Positions 50,376 through 61,405 of a DNA stretch of 64,000 nt are shown here, piece by piece. The position numbers were made by a program, and so were the translations under genes. The stretch's first letter is position 1; each line of letters opens with the position of its first letter. The notes below the pieces were generated by a model, which saw only the letters and a list, made by a program, of their open reading frames with translations, was not told where the DNA came from and did no database searches. This stretch comes from Verrucomicrobiota bacterium (GTDB taxonomy: Bacteria; Verrucomicrobiota; Verrucomicrobiia; Chthoniobacterales; Terrimicrobiaceae), in assembly GCA_026398255.1 (NCBI GenBank), contig JAPLTG010000009.1:28098-92097 (forward strand), in the 5' to 3' direction.

Positions 50376-50837
50376 ATGGATTTTTCCAGCGATGAATACT
50401 TCATGCGCGAGGCGCTTCGACAGGCCCGCCACGCCTTGGCCGCCGACGAGGTGCCGATTGGTGCCGTGGTCGTTCGCGAGGGCCAAATTATCTCCCGGGC
50501 GTGGAACCAGGTCGAAATGCTCAAGGACGCCACCGCCCATGCCGAAATGCTCGCGATCACTCAAGCCGAGGCCGCTGTGGGCGATTGGCGCCTCACCGAC
50601 TGCGACCTCTATGTCACTAAGGAACCCTGCCCCATGTGCGCCGGCGCGATTGTCCATGCGCGGCTGCGGCGGGTGGTCTTCGGTTGTCCAGATCCCAAAT
50701 GCGGGGGAGCGGGAGGCTTGGTAAATCTCCTTCAAATGCCCGAACTCAATCACCGCTGCGACACGACATCCGGCATCCTTGCCGATGAATGTGCCGGGAT
50801 GCTGAAGGATTTCTTCCGTGCGCGGCGCGGAGTGTGA
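50376..50837 (+). CDS. tadA: tRNA-specific adenosine deaminase
   Basis: A 153-residue TadA that deaminates the wobble adenosine of tRNA-Arg(ACG) to inosine. The active site reads TAHAEMLAIT (zinc His and catalytic Glu) and YVTKEPCPMCAGAIVHARLR (two Cys zinc ligands), followed by VVFGCPDPKCGGAGGLVNLL. The C-terminal helix has the Lys/Phe/Arg-rich end normal for the family. The gene is divergent from rpe, and its stop lies 19 bases before the lysozyme-like gene, so these are probably co-transcribed. Confidence 0.95.
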   Translation: MDFSSDEYFMREALRQARHALAADEVPIGAVVVREGQIISRAWNQVEMLKDATAHAEMLAITQAEAAVGDWRLTDCDLYVTKEPCPMCAGAIVHARLRRVVFGCPDPKCGGAGGLVNLLQMPELNHRCDTTSGILADECAGMLKDFFRARRGV

Positions 50838-50856
50838 TGGTTTGTTTTTCCGACCC

Positions 50857-51618
50857 ATGAAACTTTTCGCCACGCTCTTTCTGCTCGCTACCATTTCCAC
50901 CCAAGCGGCCGAAATCCAACTCACCGATGCGCAGGCGCTCGAGATCGGAAAGAGGATTTGGAAAAACGAATGCGCCGGAACCGTGTCAGGCCTCACCTCG
51001 TGGAACGGCGGCGAGGAATTCCCATCGCTCGGCATCGCCCACTTCATCTGGTATCCGCCAGGCAACCGCGGCCCGTTCGAGGAAAGCTGGCCGGGCTTGG
51101 CGAAATTCCTCAAAACCCGCGGCGCGCCCGTCCAGGACTGGATGCTCGGCCCCTGCCCGTGGAAAAACCGAGCCGCCTTCATGGCCGATCTCGACGGTCC
51201 CCGCCTATTCTCTCTCCGCAAAATGCTCACTGCCACCGTGGCCGACCAAGCCCGCTACGCCGCGATGCGATTGGAAGGCGCCCTCCCAAAAATCCTTGCT
51301 GCCGCCCCCGCCGCGCAACGCGCACGCATCGCCACCAATTTCTCGCGCGTCGCCGCCGAGCCGTTGGGCTTCTACGCGCTCATGGACTATGTGAATTTCA
51401 AAGGCGAGGGCGTGAATCCCGCCGAACGCTACAACGGCCAAGGCTGGGGACTTCTCCAAGTTCTCGAAACCATGCCCGCAAGCGGAAACGCCCTGCCCGA
51501 ATTCGCCAAGGCCGCCGACACCGCCCTCACCCGCCGCGTCAAAAACTCCCCGCCCGCCCGCAACGAGGCGAAATGGCTCCCCGGCTGGCGCAACCGCCTC
51601 GCGACCTATACACGATGA
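50857..51618 (+). CDS. Exported protein with lysozyme-like signature (unassigned)
   Basis: A 253-residue protein with a signal peptide (KLFATLFLLATISTQAAE, cleavage about residue 19). After it comes IGKRIWKNECAGTVSGLTSW and then NGGEEFPSLGIAHFIWYPPG. The run Glu..Leu-Thr..Trp-Asn..Glu-Phe..Gly-Ile-x-His resembles the catalytic face of T4-lysozyme-type folds (E..LxxYxDxxG..TxGxGH), and a mostly helical C-terminal half follows. I do not know an experimentally characterised family member. The role as a cell-wall hydrolase is inference. The ATG at 50857 is used because a longer start lies within tadA. Its stop overlaps polX by 4 bases. Confidence 0.6.
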   Translation: MKLFATLFLLATISTQAAEIQLTDAQALEIGKRIWKNECAGTVSGLTSWNGGEEFPSLGIAHFIWYPPGNRGPFEESWPGLAKFLKTRGAPVQDWMLGPCPWKNRAAFMADLDGPRLFSLRKMLTATVADQARYAAMRLEGALPKILAAAPAAQRARIATNFSRVAAEPLGFYALMDYVNFKGEGVNPAERYNGQGWGLLQVLETMPASGNALPEFAKAADTALTRRVKNSPPARNEAKWLPGWRNRLATYTR

Positions 51619-53357
51619 ACAAAGACGAAATCATCGGAGTCTTCGAAAACATCGCCCGACTCCTCGAACTCAAGGGCGAGAATCCTTTTAAAATCCGCGC
51701 CTACCTCCACGCCGCGAAAGCCCTTGAGACCCTCTCTGAGCCTCTTGAGAAGTTGGTTGCCGAGGATCGCCTCGTCGCGGTCGACGGCATTGGCAAGGCG
51801 ACCGCCGAGAAAATCGCCACGCTCTCCACCGCAGACCGGCTCGATTACTATGACGACCTACGCGACGAATTTCCGCCCGACATCCTCACGCTTTTTGACA
51901 TCCAGGGCCTCGGCGGAAAAAAAATCAAAGTCCTCTGGGATTCGCTGAAAGTCCATTCCATCACCAGCCTCGAGCGGGCCTGCAAAGCCGGCAAAGTCGC
52001 CGAGCTGCCCGGCTTCGGCGAGAAGACCGCCACAAACATCCTGAAAGCCATCGAGCACATGCGCAGCCACGCGGGAGAATTTCGCTACGGCGACATCGCC
52101 GCGCTCGCAGGCAGTCTTTTGGACGACCTCCGCAGCCACGCCGATGTCGGCCAGGCCCAGATCGCGGGCAGCTTCCGCCGAAAAAAAGAAATCGTCCGCG
52201 ACCTCGACTTCCTCGTTTCCACCAAAAACTCGGAAGCCGTGATGGAGTTTTTCACCAGCCATCCCCTGGTCGAAAACATCCTCGCCCACGGCGCGACCAA
52301 ATCCAGCGTCATCCTCAAGAACGGCATCCAGTGCGACCTCCGAGCCGTCACAGCCGCCGAGTTTCCCTTCGCCTTGAATTACTTCACCGGCAGCAAAGAG
52401 CACAATGTTCGCATGCGCTCCCGCGCCCTCTCACGCGGCTGGTCGCTCAACGAATACCGCTTCAGCGCCGCCGAGGGACGCCAACTCCGCGAACCGCTCC
52501 CCGAGGTTCTTCAGGAATCCGACATCTACCGTGCCCTCGAACTCGATCCAATCGAACCCGAGCTCCGCGAGAACCACGGCGAGATGGAAGCCGCCGAGAA
52601 GCACGCCCTTCCGCGCCTCATCGAATGGAGCAACCTCCGTGGCGCCTTCCACAACCACACCACCGAGAGCGACGGACGCTCCTCGCTCGAGGACATGGTC
52701 GCCGCCGCCAAGGAACTCGGCCTCGAATACCTCGGCATCGCCGACCACTCCAATGCCTCCTTCCAAGCCAACGGCCTCGATGAAAAGCGCCTCGCCGCCC
52801 AGGTCGCCCGCATCGCGGAAATCAACGCGTCCGAGAAGGACATCCACATTTTCGCCGGCACCGAATGCGACATCCTCAAAGACGGCTCGCTGGATTTCTC
52901 CGACGAAATCCTCGCCTCGCTCGACTATGTCGTCGGCAGCATCCACTCCTCCTTCACCATGCCCGCTGCCGAGATGACCAAGCGCATCATCTGCGCCATG
53001 GAAAATCCCCATATCACCATGCTCGCCCACCCGACCGGACGACTGCTTCTCGGCCGCGATCCCTACCAACTCGACATTCCCGCCATCCTCGACGCAGCCG
53101 CCGCCACTGGCACTTTCATCGAACTCAACGCCAACCCGCGCCGCCTCGATCTCGACTGGCGCTGGTGGCAAATGGCCAAGGAAAAAGGCGTGAAGTGCGT
53201 CATCAACCCCGACGCCCACTCGACCGCAGGGTTGCAGGATTTGATCTTCGGCATCGGCATCGCCCGCAAGGGTTGGCTCACAAAAGACGATGTGCTGAAC
53301 ACCCTCCCGCTCGCCCAAGTCCGAACCGCTCTCCAAGCCAAGCGCGCGCGGAGTTGA
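51615..53357 (+). CDS. polX: DNA polymerase/3-prime-5-prime exonuclease PolX
   Basis: A 580-residue bacterial PolX. Residues 1-130 hold the 8-kDa and HhH parts (VDGIGKATAEKIATLSTADR and LPGFGEKTATNILKAIEHM), residues 150-310 the Pol-beta-type nucleotidyltransferase (AGSFRRKKEIVRDLDFLVST with the two catalytic Asp, third Asp in QCDLRAVTA), and residues about 335-575 a PHP domain with metal ligands in AFHNHTTESDGRS, LGIADHSN, AGTECDIL, GSIHSSF and VINPDAHST. These enzymes fill short gaps in base excision repair. The start ATG (51615) overlaps the upstream stop by 4 bases. Confidence 0.95.
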   Translation: MNKDEIIGVFENIARLLELKGENPFKIRAYLHAAKALETLSEPLEKLVAEDRLVAVDGIGKATAEKIATLSTADRLDYYDDLRDEFPPDILTLFDIQGLGGKKIKVLWDSLKVHSITSLERACKAGKVAELPGFGEKTATNILKAIEHMRSHAGEFRYGDIAALAGSLLDDLRSHADVGQAQIAGSFRRKKEIVRDLDFLVSTKNSEAVMEFFTSHPLVENILAHGATKSSVILKNGIQCDLRAVTAAEFPFALNYFTGSKEHNVRMRSRALSRGWSLNEYRFSAAEGRQLREPLPEVLQESDIYRALELDPIEPELRENHGEMEAAEKHALPRLIEWSNLRGAFHNHTTESDGRSSLEDMVAAAKELGLEYLGIADHSNASFQANGLDEKRLAAQVARIAEINASEKDIHIFAGTECDILKDGSLDFSDEILASLDYVVGSIHSSFTMPAAEMTKRIICAMENPHITMLAHPTGRLLLGRDPYQLDIPAILDAAAATGTFIELNANPRRLDLDWRWWQMAKEKGVKCVINPDAHSTAGLQDLIFGIGIARKGWLTKDDVLNTLPLAQVRTALQAKRARS

Positions 53358-53429
53358 TTCCGGCCTGAGCCAATGCTAACTCCCAAAAGAATGCCCGTCG
53401 CATCGAATCAAACCGGTCTCGCGCCCGCT

Positions 53430-53492
53430 CAAGGAGCGTGGGCGTCCCGCCCACATCGTTTCCATCCCATGGGCGGGACGCCCGCCCTCCTT
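53430..53492. repeat. REP-like palindrome with 27-bp arms
   Basis: AAGGAGCGTGGGCGTCCCGC and the following bases up to GCCCA at 53453 pair with TGGGCGGGACGCCC and CCTCCTT after 53470 over about 27 bases with three mismatches, separated by a short CATCGTTTCCATCCCA-type loop. It lies in the gap after polX and continues into the LysM gene. The second arm contains the ATG at 53469. GC-rich arms with GGAGG/CCTCC ends are also seen in the element at 44130-44208. Confidence 0.7.
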
Positions 53493-54938
53493 GAAGCCCG
53501 TGCCTCTCGACGCCTTCCTCTGTCCATCTCTTACCTCCTTTCTTCCATCTTCAGCCTGATCTTCCTCATCCCAACCTTCCTGCAAGCCAACCAACAACGC
53601 CCAGAGCCTGGCCTGGAGCGCGCCGTGAATTGGAAATGGTCAGTCGTCCCCTCCCCGCCCAGCCAGCCTTGGCGCCTCCCCCCGCAGCGCGTCCCAGTCC
53701 TTGCCAATTCCACAGCAACCGCCCCCGCCACCCCGACCGCCGACCCGGGAATTTACACGATCAAAAAAGGCGATGTCCTCGTGCGCATCGCCAAGCGTTT
53801 CGACCTCACCGTCGCCCAACTGCGCGAATTCAACGCCCTCCAAAGCGACTTCCTCCAGATCGGACAGGAACTCCGGATTCCCAATACCGAGGAGCGCCTC
53901 ACCCTCCGCACCACGGGTTCAAAAAAAACCGAGCAGCCTGCTGCTCAGCCCAATTTAGTGAACGAAGTCCTCCTGCTCCGCGTCTTCCTCGACAACCAAG
54001 GCTTTTCCACCGGCGCGATCTCCGACCATGCCGACCCCGTTTTCGGTCGCGTCCTCCACCTCTACCAAACCGGCCGCGGCGAAACGCTCGACCATGCCGC
54101 CGTGGTCTCGGAAGCCATCGCCTCCACCGCAAAGACTCTCACCGACTACACGCTGCGCGTGGAAGATTTCCACTTCATCGCCCCGCCGAAAGCCACACTC
54201 GCCACCCCCGACGGCAAGCCCGCCGCCGCGCCTCGTCTGACATACGAGGAACTTCTCTCCCCCACCATCCTCGCTTACCGCTCTCCGTGGGAATTTGTCG
54301 CCGAGCGTTTCCACTGCGATGAAAAATTCCTGCGAAAGCTCAACCCCAAGCTCGGCGCCAACCCTCCGGCCGGCTCGATTTTTCGAGTGCCGAATGTCGC
54401 GCCACTTGAAATCGAAAAAATTCCGGCCCGCGAGATTCAGCCTTCTGCCGAACTCGCAGGGCCCACACGCGCCGTCATCCGTGACCTCGCCGTTCTTGAA
54501 ATCTACCGCGACGAAAAACTCGCTGCCGTGATGCCACTTTCCCGATCGCGCCCGGGCCTTCGAGGCCGCGGAGAATGGAAAATCCTTGATGCCATCCCCC
54601 GCCCTCGCCTCGCCACCATCCGCGAACCGCATGTCGTGCGTGAGGAAAAAACCGGGCCGTTTTATGTGAACCCCAACCCCACGCCCCGTCTGGCACCGGC
54701 GGTGTTGGAGCGCGAGGAAATCCTCCCCGCAGGCCCGAACAACCCCGCGGGCGTCGTTTGGATCAACCTCTCGAAGGCGAACGAAAACACCCTACTTCCC
54801 TTCGGCCTCCACGGCACGGCGACCCCCTCGGAAATGTTCGGCTACGAAAGCCTCGGAGGATTCCGCCTTGCGAATTGGGACATCGTTCGCGCCGCCTCGC
54901 TACTGCCGCCGGGGTCTAAGCTCGAGTGGTTGCCTTGA
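53469..54938 (+). CDS. LysM protein with degenerate L,D-transpeptidase-like domain
   Basis: A 489-residue protein. From ATG 53469 it opens with a basic n-region (MGGTPALLEARASRRLPLS) and a hydrophobic core (ISYLLSSIFSLIFLIPTFLQA), reading as a signal peptide; an ATG at 53373 is possible but would place 30 odd residues upstream. A LysM domain (IYTIKKGDVLVRIAKRFDLT) binds peptidoglycan. The C-terminal third has the YkuD-like fold FGLHGTATPSEMFGYESLGG followed by FRLANWDIVRAASLLPPGS. The family nucleophile motif SHGCIRL is replaced by SLGGFRL, so the catalytic Cys is absent (Gly) and the His in HG remains. It may bind or scaffold cell wall without catalysis. Confidence 0.8.
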   Translation: MGGTPALLEARASRRLPLSISYLLSSIFSLIFLIPTFLQANQQRPEPGLERAVNWKWSVVPSPPSQPWRLPPQRVPVLANSTATAPATPTADPGIYTIKKGDVLVRIAKRFDLTVAQLREFNALQSDFLQIGQELRIPNTEERLTLRTTGSKKTEQPAAQPNLVNEVLLLRVFLDNQGFSTGAISDHADPVFGRVLHLYQTGRGETLDHAAVVSEAIASTAKTLTDYTLRVEDFHFIAPPKATLATPDGKPAAAPRLTYEELLSPTILAYRSPWEFVAERFHCDEKFLRKLNPKLGANPPAGSIFRVPNVAPLEIEKIPAREIQPSAELAGPTRAVIRDLAVLEIYRDEKLAAVMPLSRSRPGLRGRGEWKILDAIPRPRLATIREPHVVREEKTGPFYVNPNPTPRLAPAVLEREEILPAGPNNPAGVVWINLSKANENTLLPFGLHGTATPSEMFGYESLGGFRLANWDIVRAASLLPPGSKLEWLP

Positions 54939-54947
54939 GGGAAAACC

Positions 54948-56339
54948 TCAGGAAGCGCGGCCGACCACAATGCTCGATCCAGTGATCGCCAGAACTCGCA
55001 CCGGCGTTCCCGACTCGAGGAATTCCCCGTTTGTCATGACATCGAAAATCCCCTCGCCAATTTGTGCACGACCACTAGGCCGCAGAATCGAGAGCGCCGT
55101 GCCGGTGTCGCCGGGCTGAAGGTTGGCTGCGGCGCCGAGTTCGGTGACAACCGGAGCAATCGAAGGCCCCGGACTGGCTTTGGATGAGAGAAAAAGACCT
55201 TTAAACATGGGAATGGATGGTAGGAAGCGGGCGAGAATGGTTATGACGACAAGGCTCGAGAGAAGGGCGATCGAGAGGTTGAGCATCGGCACGCGGAACA
55301 TCTCAAATGAAATTTGGATCGGTTGGGCAGGGTAGAAATCCGCCATCGTAAAAAACAGCGCCGTCACGGCCATGGCCGCCCCAGCGAGGGCTAAAACCAC
55401 AATGCCCGGAAAAAAAATCAGCTCGATGAGAATGCAGAGGATTCCGATCACAAAGATCGCCGGCATTTCCAAGCCAGTCAGCCCGGCGATGTAGTGACCA
55501 CCGAAAAAAATCAAAAAACAAATCGCAGAAAGCACCCCGGCAACCCCGAAGCCCGGGGCCTTGAATTCAAGATACGCACCGATGATTCCCCCGAGCAGAA
55601 AGAGCGGCGCGAGCGTGGTGATCCACTGCGCGACATGCTCGAAGCCCGATGGCTCGAAGTTCACGATGCGACTGGCATCCAGCCCACAAAGCCCGGCCAG
55701 CGCGGGCACGTCGTCCGCGATGCCGCTGGCGAGAAGGGGCTTTCCGCCAATCACCCGCGTGGCCTCCTGCGCGCTCAGCGTGAGGAGCGATCCCTTGGGA
55801 TTGATGACCTCGCCCGCGATTTTCACTTCCTTGTCGAGGTTCATGAAGCCGTCCACCAACTCGGGGTGGTAGCCGTTTTTTTGCGCCACGCTGCGGAAGT
55901 ATCCGGAGAAATAGGAAACGATTTTGGCGTTCATCGTCTCGGGAATTTCCTGACCAGAACCCGCGACCGGCGCGGCTGCTCCGATGGCACTGATCGGCGC
56001 CATGAAGACTTTTTTTGTGGAGAGCGCGATGAGCGCCCCTGCCGAACCCGCGTTGGTATTCACATAGGTGTAGGCGGGCACCGGGCTTTTGGTGAGCATT
56101 TGGACGATTTTCTCGGTGGCCTTCAGGTCGCCGCCGGGGGTGTCCATATCGAGCACGATCGCCGCCGCACCGGCTGACTCGCAGCCCTTGAGCGCACGGC
56201 GCAGGAAGAAAAACTGGGCTTGGCTCACCATACCATCCACAGGCAGGACGACCACCGAGCCGGCGGAAATTTTCGCCTCCTCGGCGCGAGCGCCAAACAT
56301 CGCGGCAAACAGGGCCGCTACTAGCAGGAATCTTGCCAT
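54948..56339 (-). CDS. NfeD-family serine protease-like membrane protein
   Basis: A 463-residue protein with a signal peptide (ARFLLVAALFAAMFGARA), a ClpP-like domain at residues about 30-215 (IVLDMDTPGGDLKATEKIVQ, then YVNTNAGSAGALIALSTKKV with the nucleophile-type Ser in NAGSAGA), about five transmembrane helices (230-370, for example GFGVAGVLSAICFLIFFGGH) and a C-terminal OB-like NfeD domain (GRAQIGEGIFDVMTNGEFLE). This is the long NfeD1b-type layout; such proteins are linked to membrane protein quality control, often beside a stomatin gene, which is absent here. Its start lies 53 bases from the divergent dnaG. Confidence 0.88.
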   Translation of the reverse strand: MARFLLVAALFAAMFGARAEEAKISAGSVVVLPVDGMVSQAQFFFLRRALKGCESAGAAAIVLDMDTPGGDLKATEKIVQMLTKSPVPAYTYVNTNAGSAGALIALSTKKVFMAPISAIGAAAPVAGSGQEIPETMNAKIVSYFSGYFRSVAQKNGYHPELVDGFMNLDKEVKIAGEVINPKGSLLTLSAQEATRVIGGKPLLASGIADDVPALAGLCGLDASRIVNFEPSGFEHVAQWITTLAPLFLLGGIIGAYLEFKAPGFGVAGVLSAICFLIFFGGHYIAGLTGLEMPAIFVIGILCILIELIFFPGIVVLALAGAAMAVTALFFTMADFYPAQPIQISFEMFRVPMLNLSIALLSSLVVITILARFLPSIPMFKGLFLSSKASPGPSIAPVVTELGAAANLQPGDTGTALSILRPSGRAQIGEGIFDVMTNGEFLESGTPVRVLAITGSSIVVGRAS

Positions 56340-56392
56340 GGAATTCGAAATCTCCCTCGCTCCCAGCGGACCCGCAAGGTAATTTCCGCCTC

Positions 56393-58183
56393 GTGGGTTT
56401 TATCTCAGAAGAAAGCATCCAGCGCGTGGCGGACGCCAATGACATCGTCGATGTGGTGGGATCCTACTTCCCGCTCAAGCGCGCCGGAACCAGCTTTCGC
56501 GCCCTCTGCCCGTTTCATCAGGAGAAGTCCCCATCGTTCCATGTGAATCCCTCGCGTCAGTCCTACCACTGCTTCGGCTGCGGAGCAGGTGGCGGCGTGC
56601 TGCGGTTCGTGATGGATTACGAGCATGTGGATTTTCCCTCCGCTGTCCGTCGCCTCGCCCAGCGCGCCAATATTCCCCTCGTAGAGGAGGCTTCGACTCC
56701 CGAGGACGAAAGGAAGCACGGCCTGCGCAAGCGCCTGCTCGCCCTCCATGCCGAAGCCGCGCTGTGGTTCCACCACAACCTTCTGAAATCAGCCGAAGGC
56801 GCCATGGCCCGTGACTACCTGAAATCTCGCGGGCTGACCTCGGAGATCGCGAAATCCTGGAAGCTCGGCTACGCGCCGGAGTCTTGGGATGCGTTGCTGA
56901 ATCATCTGCGCGACCGGAAATTTTCTCGCGAGGAAATCGAGCAAAGCGGCCTCGCCTCGTCGAAGGACGACCGGCCCGGCGCCCAGCTCTACAGCAGATT
57001 CCGGAACCGCGTGATGTTTCCGATCCACAATGATTACGGCGAGGTTGTCGCTTTCAGCGGACGCACGCTCGAGGCCGACCCGAAGGCCGCGAAATATGTG
57101 AACTCGCCCGAGACGCCGCTCTTCACCAAAGGCCGCGTCCTCTACGGCCTCGACAAAACCAAGCGCGACTTGATCGAAAAAAACGCCGCCATTGTTTGTG
57201 AGGGCCAGATCGATTTGATCTCAGCCTTCGAGGCCGGCGTGCGTCATGTCATCGCACCGCAAGGCACGGCGTTCACCACCGACCAAGCGCGGCTTCTCAA
57301 GCGATATGTCGAGACCGTCCTGCTCTGTTTCGACTCCGACGCAGCGGGAAAAAAAGCTGCCGACCGCTCCGTCCCCGCCCTGCTTTCCCAAGGCCTCACC
57401 GTGAAAATTATCGCCCTCCCCACCGGCGAGGATCCCGATTCGCTCATCCGCAAACAAGGCCCGGCGGCCTTTTTGAAATTGGTCGAGTCGGCCAAGGAAT
57501 ACTTTGATCACAACCTCGCCGAGGCCGTCGCCTCCGGGGAACTCGAAGACACTGCCGGAAAATCCCGTCTCGTCCGCCGCCTCGCGCCGCCGCTGGCCCT
57601 CGTTCAGGATGCCGTTTTGCGCGAAGCCCTCCTTGGCCGAATTTCCACGCGCCTCGGCGTCTCCCCTGCCTCGATTCGCGCTGGCATGAAGGCCCCCATG
57701 GTCGAGAGGGATTCCCAAGACACCGGCCCGCAGGCCGCGCCTGAAGATGTCATCTCACTCACCGAAGGCATGAAAATGCTCGGCCAACTTGTCCTCGCCA
57801 GCTCCGAGGTCCGCGAGTGGCTTCGCACCCAGACGCCGCTCGCCGATTTTGAACCCCAAGCCGCAATTCTTGATAAACTCTCCCGCGCCGATTTCTCCGA
57901 TCACTCCCCACTTTCCGCGGCGTTGATGTCCGAACTCTCCGGCGCCGAGGAACGATTCCTGTCTTCCCTCGAGACTCTCCGCACAGCCCCCGATCCCTTG
58001 CAACGCGCGAAATCCACCATTCATGGCCTACGGATCCGCCAACTCGAGCAACGCATCGAGGAACTCAAGAGCCGCGTCGGAGATTCCAGCCTACCTCTCG
58101 AGGAGCGCCAAAAAATTCAAAAACAAATCCTTGACCTCAAAATTCGTATGGCTGATCTTCGTCGGCCTTTTGACCAAGGGTAA
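56393..58183 (+). CDS. dnaG: DNA primase
   Basis: A 596-residue DnaG that makes RNA primers at the replication fork. Residues 30-65 hold the zinc ribbon ([15 protein letters not shown], then [15 protein letters not shown]); residues about 120-240 are the catalytic N-terminal part; the TOPRIM segment has [12 protein letters not shown] and [19 protein letters not shown]; the C-terminal helicase-binding domain is from about 445 on. The GTG start at 56393, preceded by AAGGT, gives the normal [20 protein letters not shown] opening; an ATG 60 bases upstream is less typical. It is followed 20 bases later by rpoD, a classic macromolecular-synthesis gene order without rpsU. Confidence 0.94.
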   Translation: MGFISEESIQRVADANDIVDVVGSYFPLKRAGTSFRALCPFHQEKSPSFHVNPSRQSYHCFGCGAGGGVLRFVMDYEHVDFPSAVRRLAQRANIPLVEEASTPEDERKHGLRKRLLALHAEAALWFHHNLLKSAEGAMARDYLKSRGLTSEIAKSWKLGYAPESWDALLNHLRDRKFSREEIEQSGLASSKDDRPGAQLYSRFRNRVMFPIHNDYGEVVAFSGRTLEADPKAAKYVNSPETPLFTKGRVLYGLDKTKRDLIEKNAAIVCEGQIDLISAFEAGVRHVIAPQGTAFTTDQARLLKRYVETVLLCFDSDAAGKKAADRSVPALLSQGLTVKIIALPTGEDPDSLIRKQGPAAFLKLVESAKEYFDHNLAEAVASGELEDTAGKSRLVRRLAPPLALVQDAVLREALLGRISTRLGVSPASIRAGMKAPMVERDSQDTGPQAAPEDVISLTEGMKMLGQLVLASSEVREWLRTQTPLADFEPQAAILDKLSRADFSDHSPLSAALMSELSGAEERFLSSLETLRTAPDPLQRAKSTIHGLRIRQLEQRIEELKSRVGDSSLPLEERQKIQKQILDLKIRMADLRRPFDQG

Positions 58184-58203
58184 AGGACTTAATAGACAGC
58201 CGC

Positions 58204-60375
<2,172 letters not shown>

Positions 60376-60522
60376 CCCGCAAAGCTGGAATCCATTTCCA
60401 GTTTGTCAGATGGAAAGGCAGATGAATCCAACGGGGAAGTCCTGCGTCATACCGACTAGACCCACCGCAATCGGCCGATCGAGACTTGCCGACATGCGAG
60501 ACCGGAGCGATATATTGCACCC

Positions 60523-60954
60523 ATGAAATTTCCCACAAATCGCAAGAACAGACTCTTCCGCGAGGCGGGCTACACGCTTTTCGAGATCATGCTCGTGCTG
60601 GGCATCATCTCCGTTCTGGTGGGCTCGGCGATTTACATGCTGGCCGGAAACATCGATGTGGCCAAGGAACAGCGTGTGGGAAGCGATATTGAGGCCATCT
60701 CCATGCAACTTCGCACCTACGAAATGTTGAATTACCGCATGCCCTCAACAGAGCAGGGACTCGAGGCACTCGTTAGCCAACCCGCCACAGAACCACGCCC
60801 ACGCCGCTGGAAGCAGCTCATGAAGGAACTGCCGCTCGATCCTTGGGGCAATGAATATGTCTATCGCAATCCGGGCAAGGGCGGCAGCGGCTTCGATATT
60901 TACTCGCTCGGACCGGACGGCAAGGAGAGCGATGACGACTCCGGCAAGAACTGA
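60523..60954 (+). CDS. gspG: Type II secretion major pseudopilin GspG
   Basis: A 143-residue major pseudopilin. The prepilin-peptidase site is EAG/YTLFEIMLVLGIISVLVG: Gly before the methylated Tyr, Glu at +5, then the hydrophobic helix used for filament packing. The globular part has MPSTEQGLEALVSQPATEPR, LPLDPWGNEYVYRNPGKGG and SGFDIYSLGPDGKESDDDSG, the calcium-binding loop typical of GspG. Prepilin peptidase is not in this window. It is the first of a six-gene cluster, 147 bases downstream of rpoD. A weak TATATT at about 60512 lies only about five bases from the start, which may suggest a very short leader. Confidence 0.94.
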   Translation: MKFPTNRKNRLFREAGYTLFEIMLVLGIISVLVGSAIYMLAGNIDVAKEQRVGSDIEAISMQLRTYEMLNYRMPSTEQGLEALVSQPATEPRPRRWKQLMKELPLDPWGNEYVYRNPGKGGSGFDIYSLGPDGKESDDDSGKN

Positions 60955-61405
60955 GCGCCGCCGCCGAGCGCCGGGTTACACGCTTTTCGAAATCCTCCTC
61001 GCGCTCGGGATTGTGGCCGTTCTCCTCGGCATCGCCGTGCCAATGGTGTCTAATTCCTTTCAAGAATCCGAAGCGGAAAGTGTCTCGAAACTTGTGGAGC
61101 AAACGGTGAAATCTACGCATTCCGCCGCGCTGGAAACCGGCGAAGCCAAACTCTTGGGACTCGATGAGCGGGGACTTGTCTCGAGATCGCCGAGAATCCC
61201 CGGCGCGGAACTCCCGAAAGGCTGGAAACTTCAAGTCCGGCGATTCACCGAAACGCGCTTCCGACGCCCCGAGCGTGGCGAGACATGGGAAATCAACGGC
61301 GCGGGAATTTGCGAACCCATCTCCCTCAAGCTGGGCGGCGAGGAGGAATCGGTGGTTCTGCAATTCGACCCGCTCACGGCGCAGGTGCTTCCGACGAATG
61401 ACTAG
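60932..61405 (+). CDS. Type II secretion minor pseudopilin GspH-like
   Basis: A 157-residue pseudopilin starting ATG 60932, inside the last 23 bases of gspG. The leader RRRRAPG is followed by YTLFEILLALGIVAVLLGIA, with Gly before the cleavage site and Glu at +5. The rest is a small beta-rich domain (SVSKLVEQTVKSTHSAALET, LQVRRFTETRFRRPERGETW and EEESVVLQFDPLTAQVLPTN). Position second in the gsp order argues for GspH (initiating minor pseudopilin), but the sequence alone does not prove it. It overlaps gspI by 8 bases. Confidence 0.85.
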   Translation: MTTPARTERRRRAPGYTLFEILLALGIVAVLLGIAVPMVSNSFQESEAESVSKLVEQTVKSTHSAALETGEAKLLGLDERGLVSRSPRIPGAELPKGWKLQVRRFTETRFRRPERGETWEINGAGICEPISLKLGGEEESVVLQFDPLTAQVLPTND

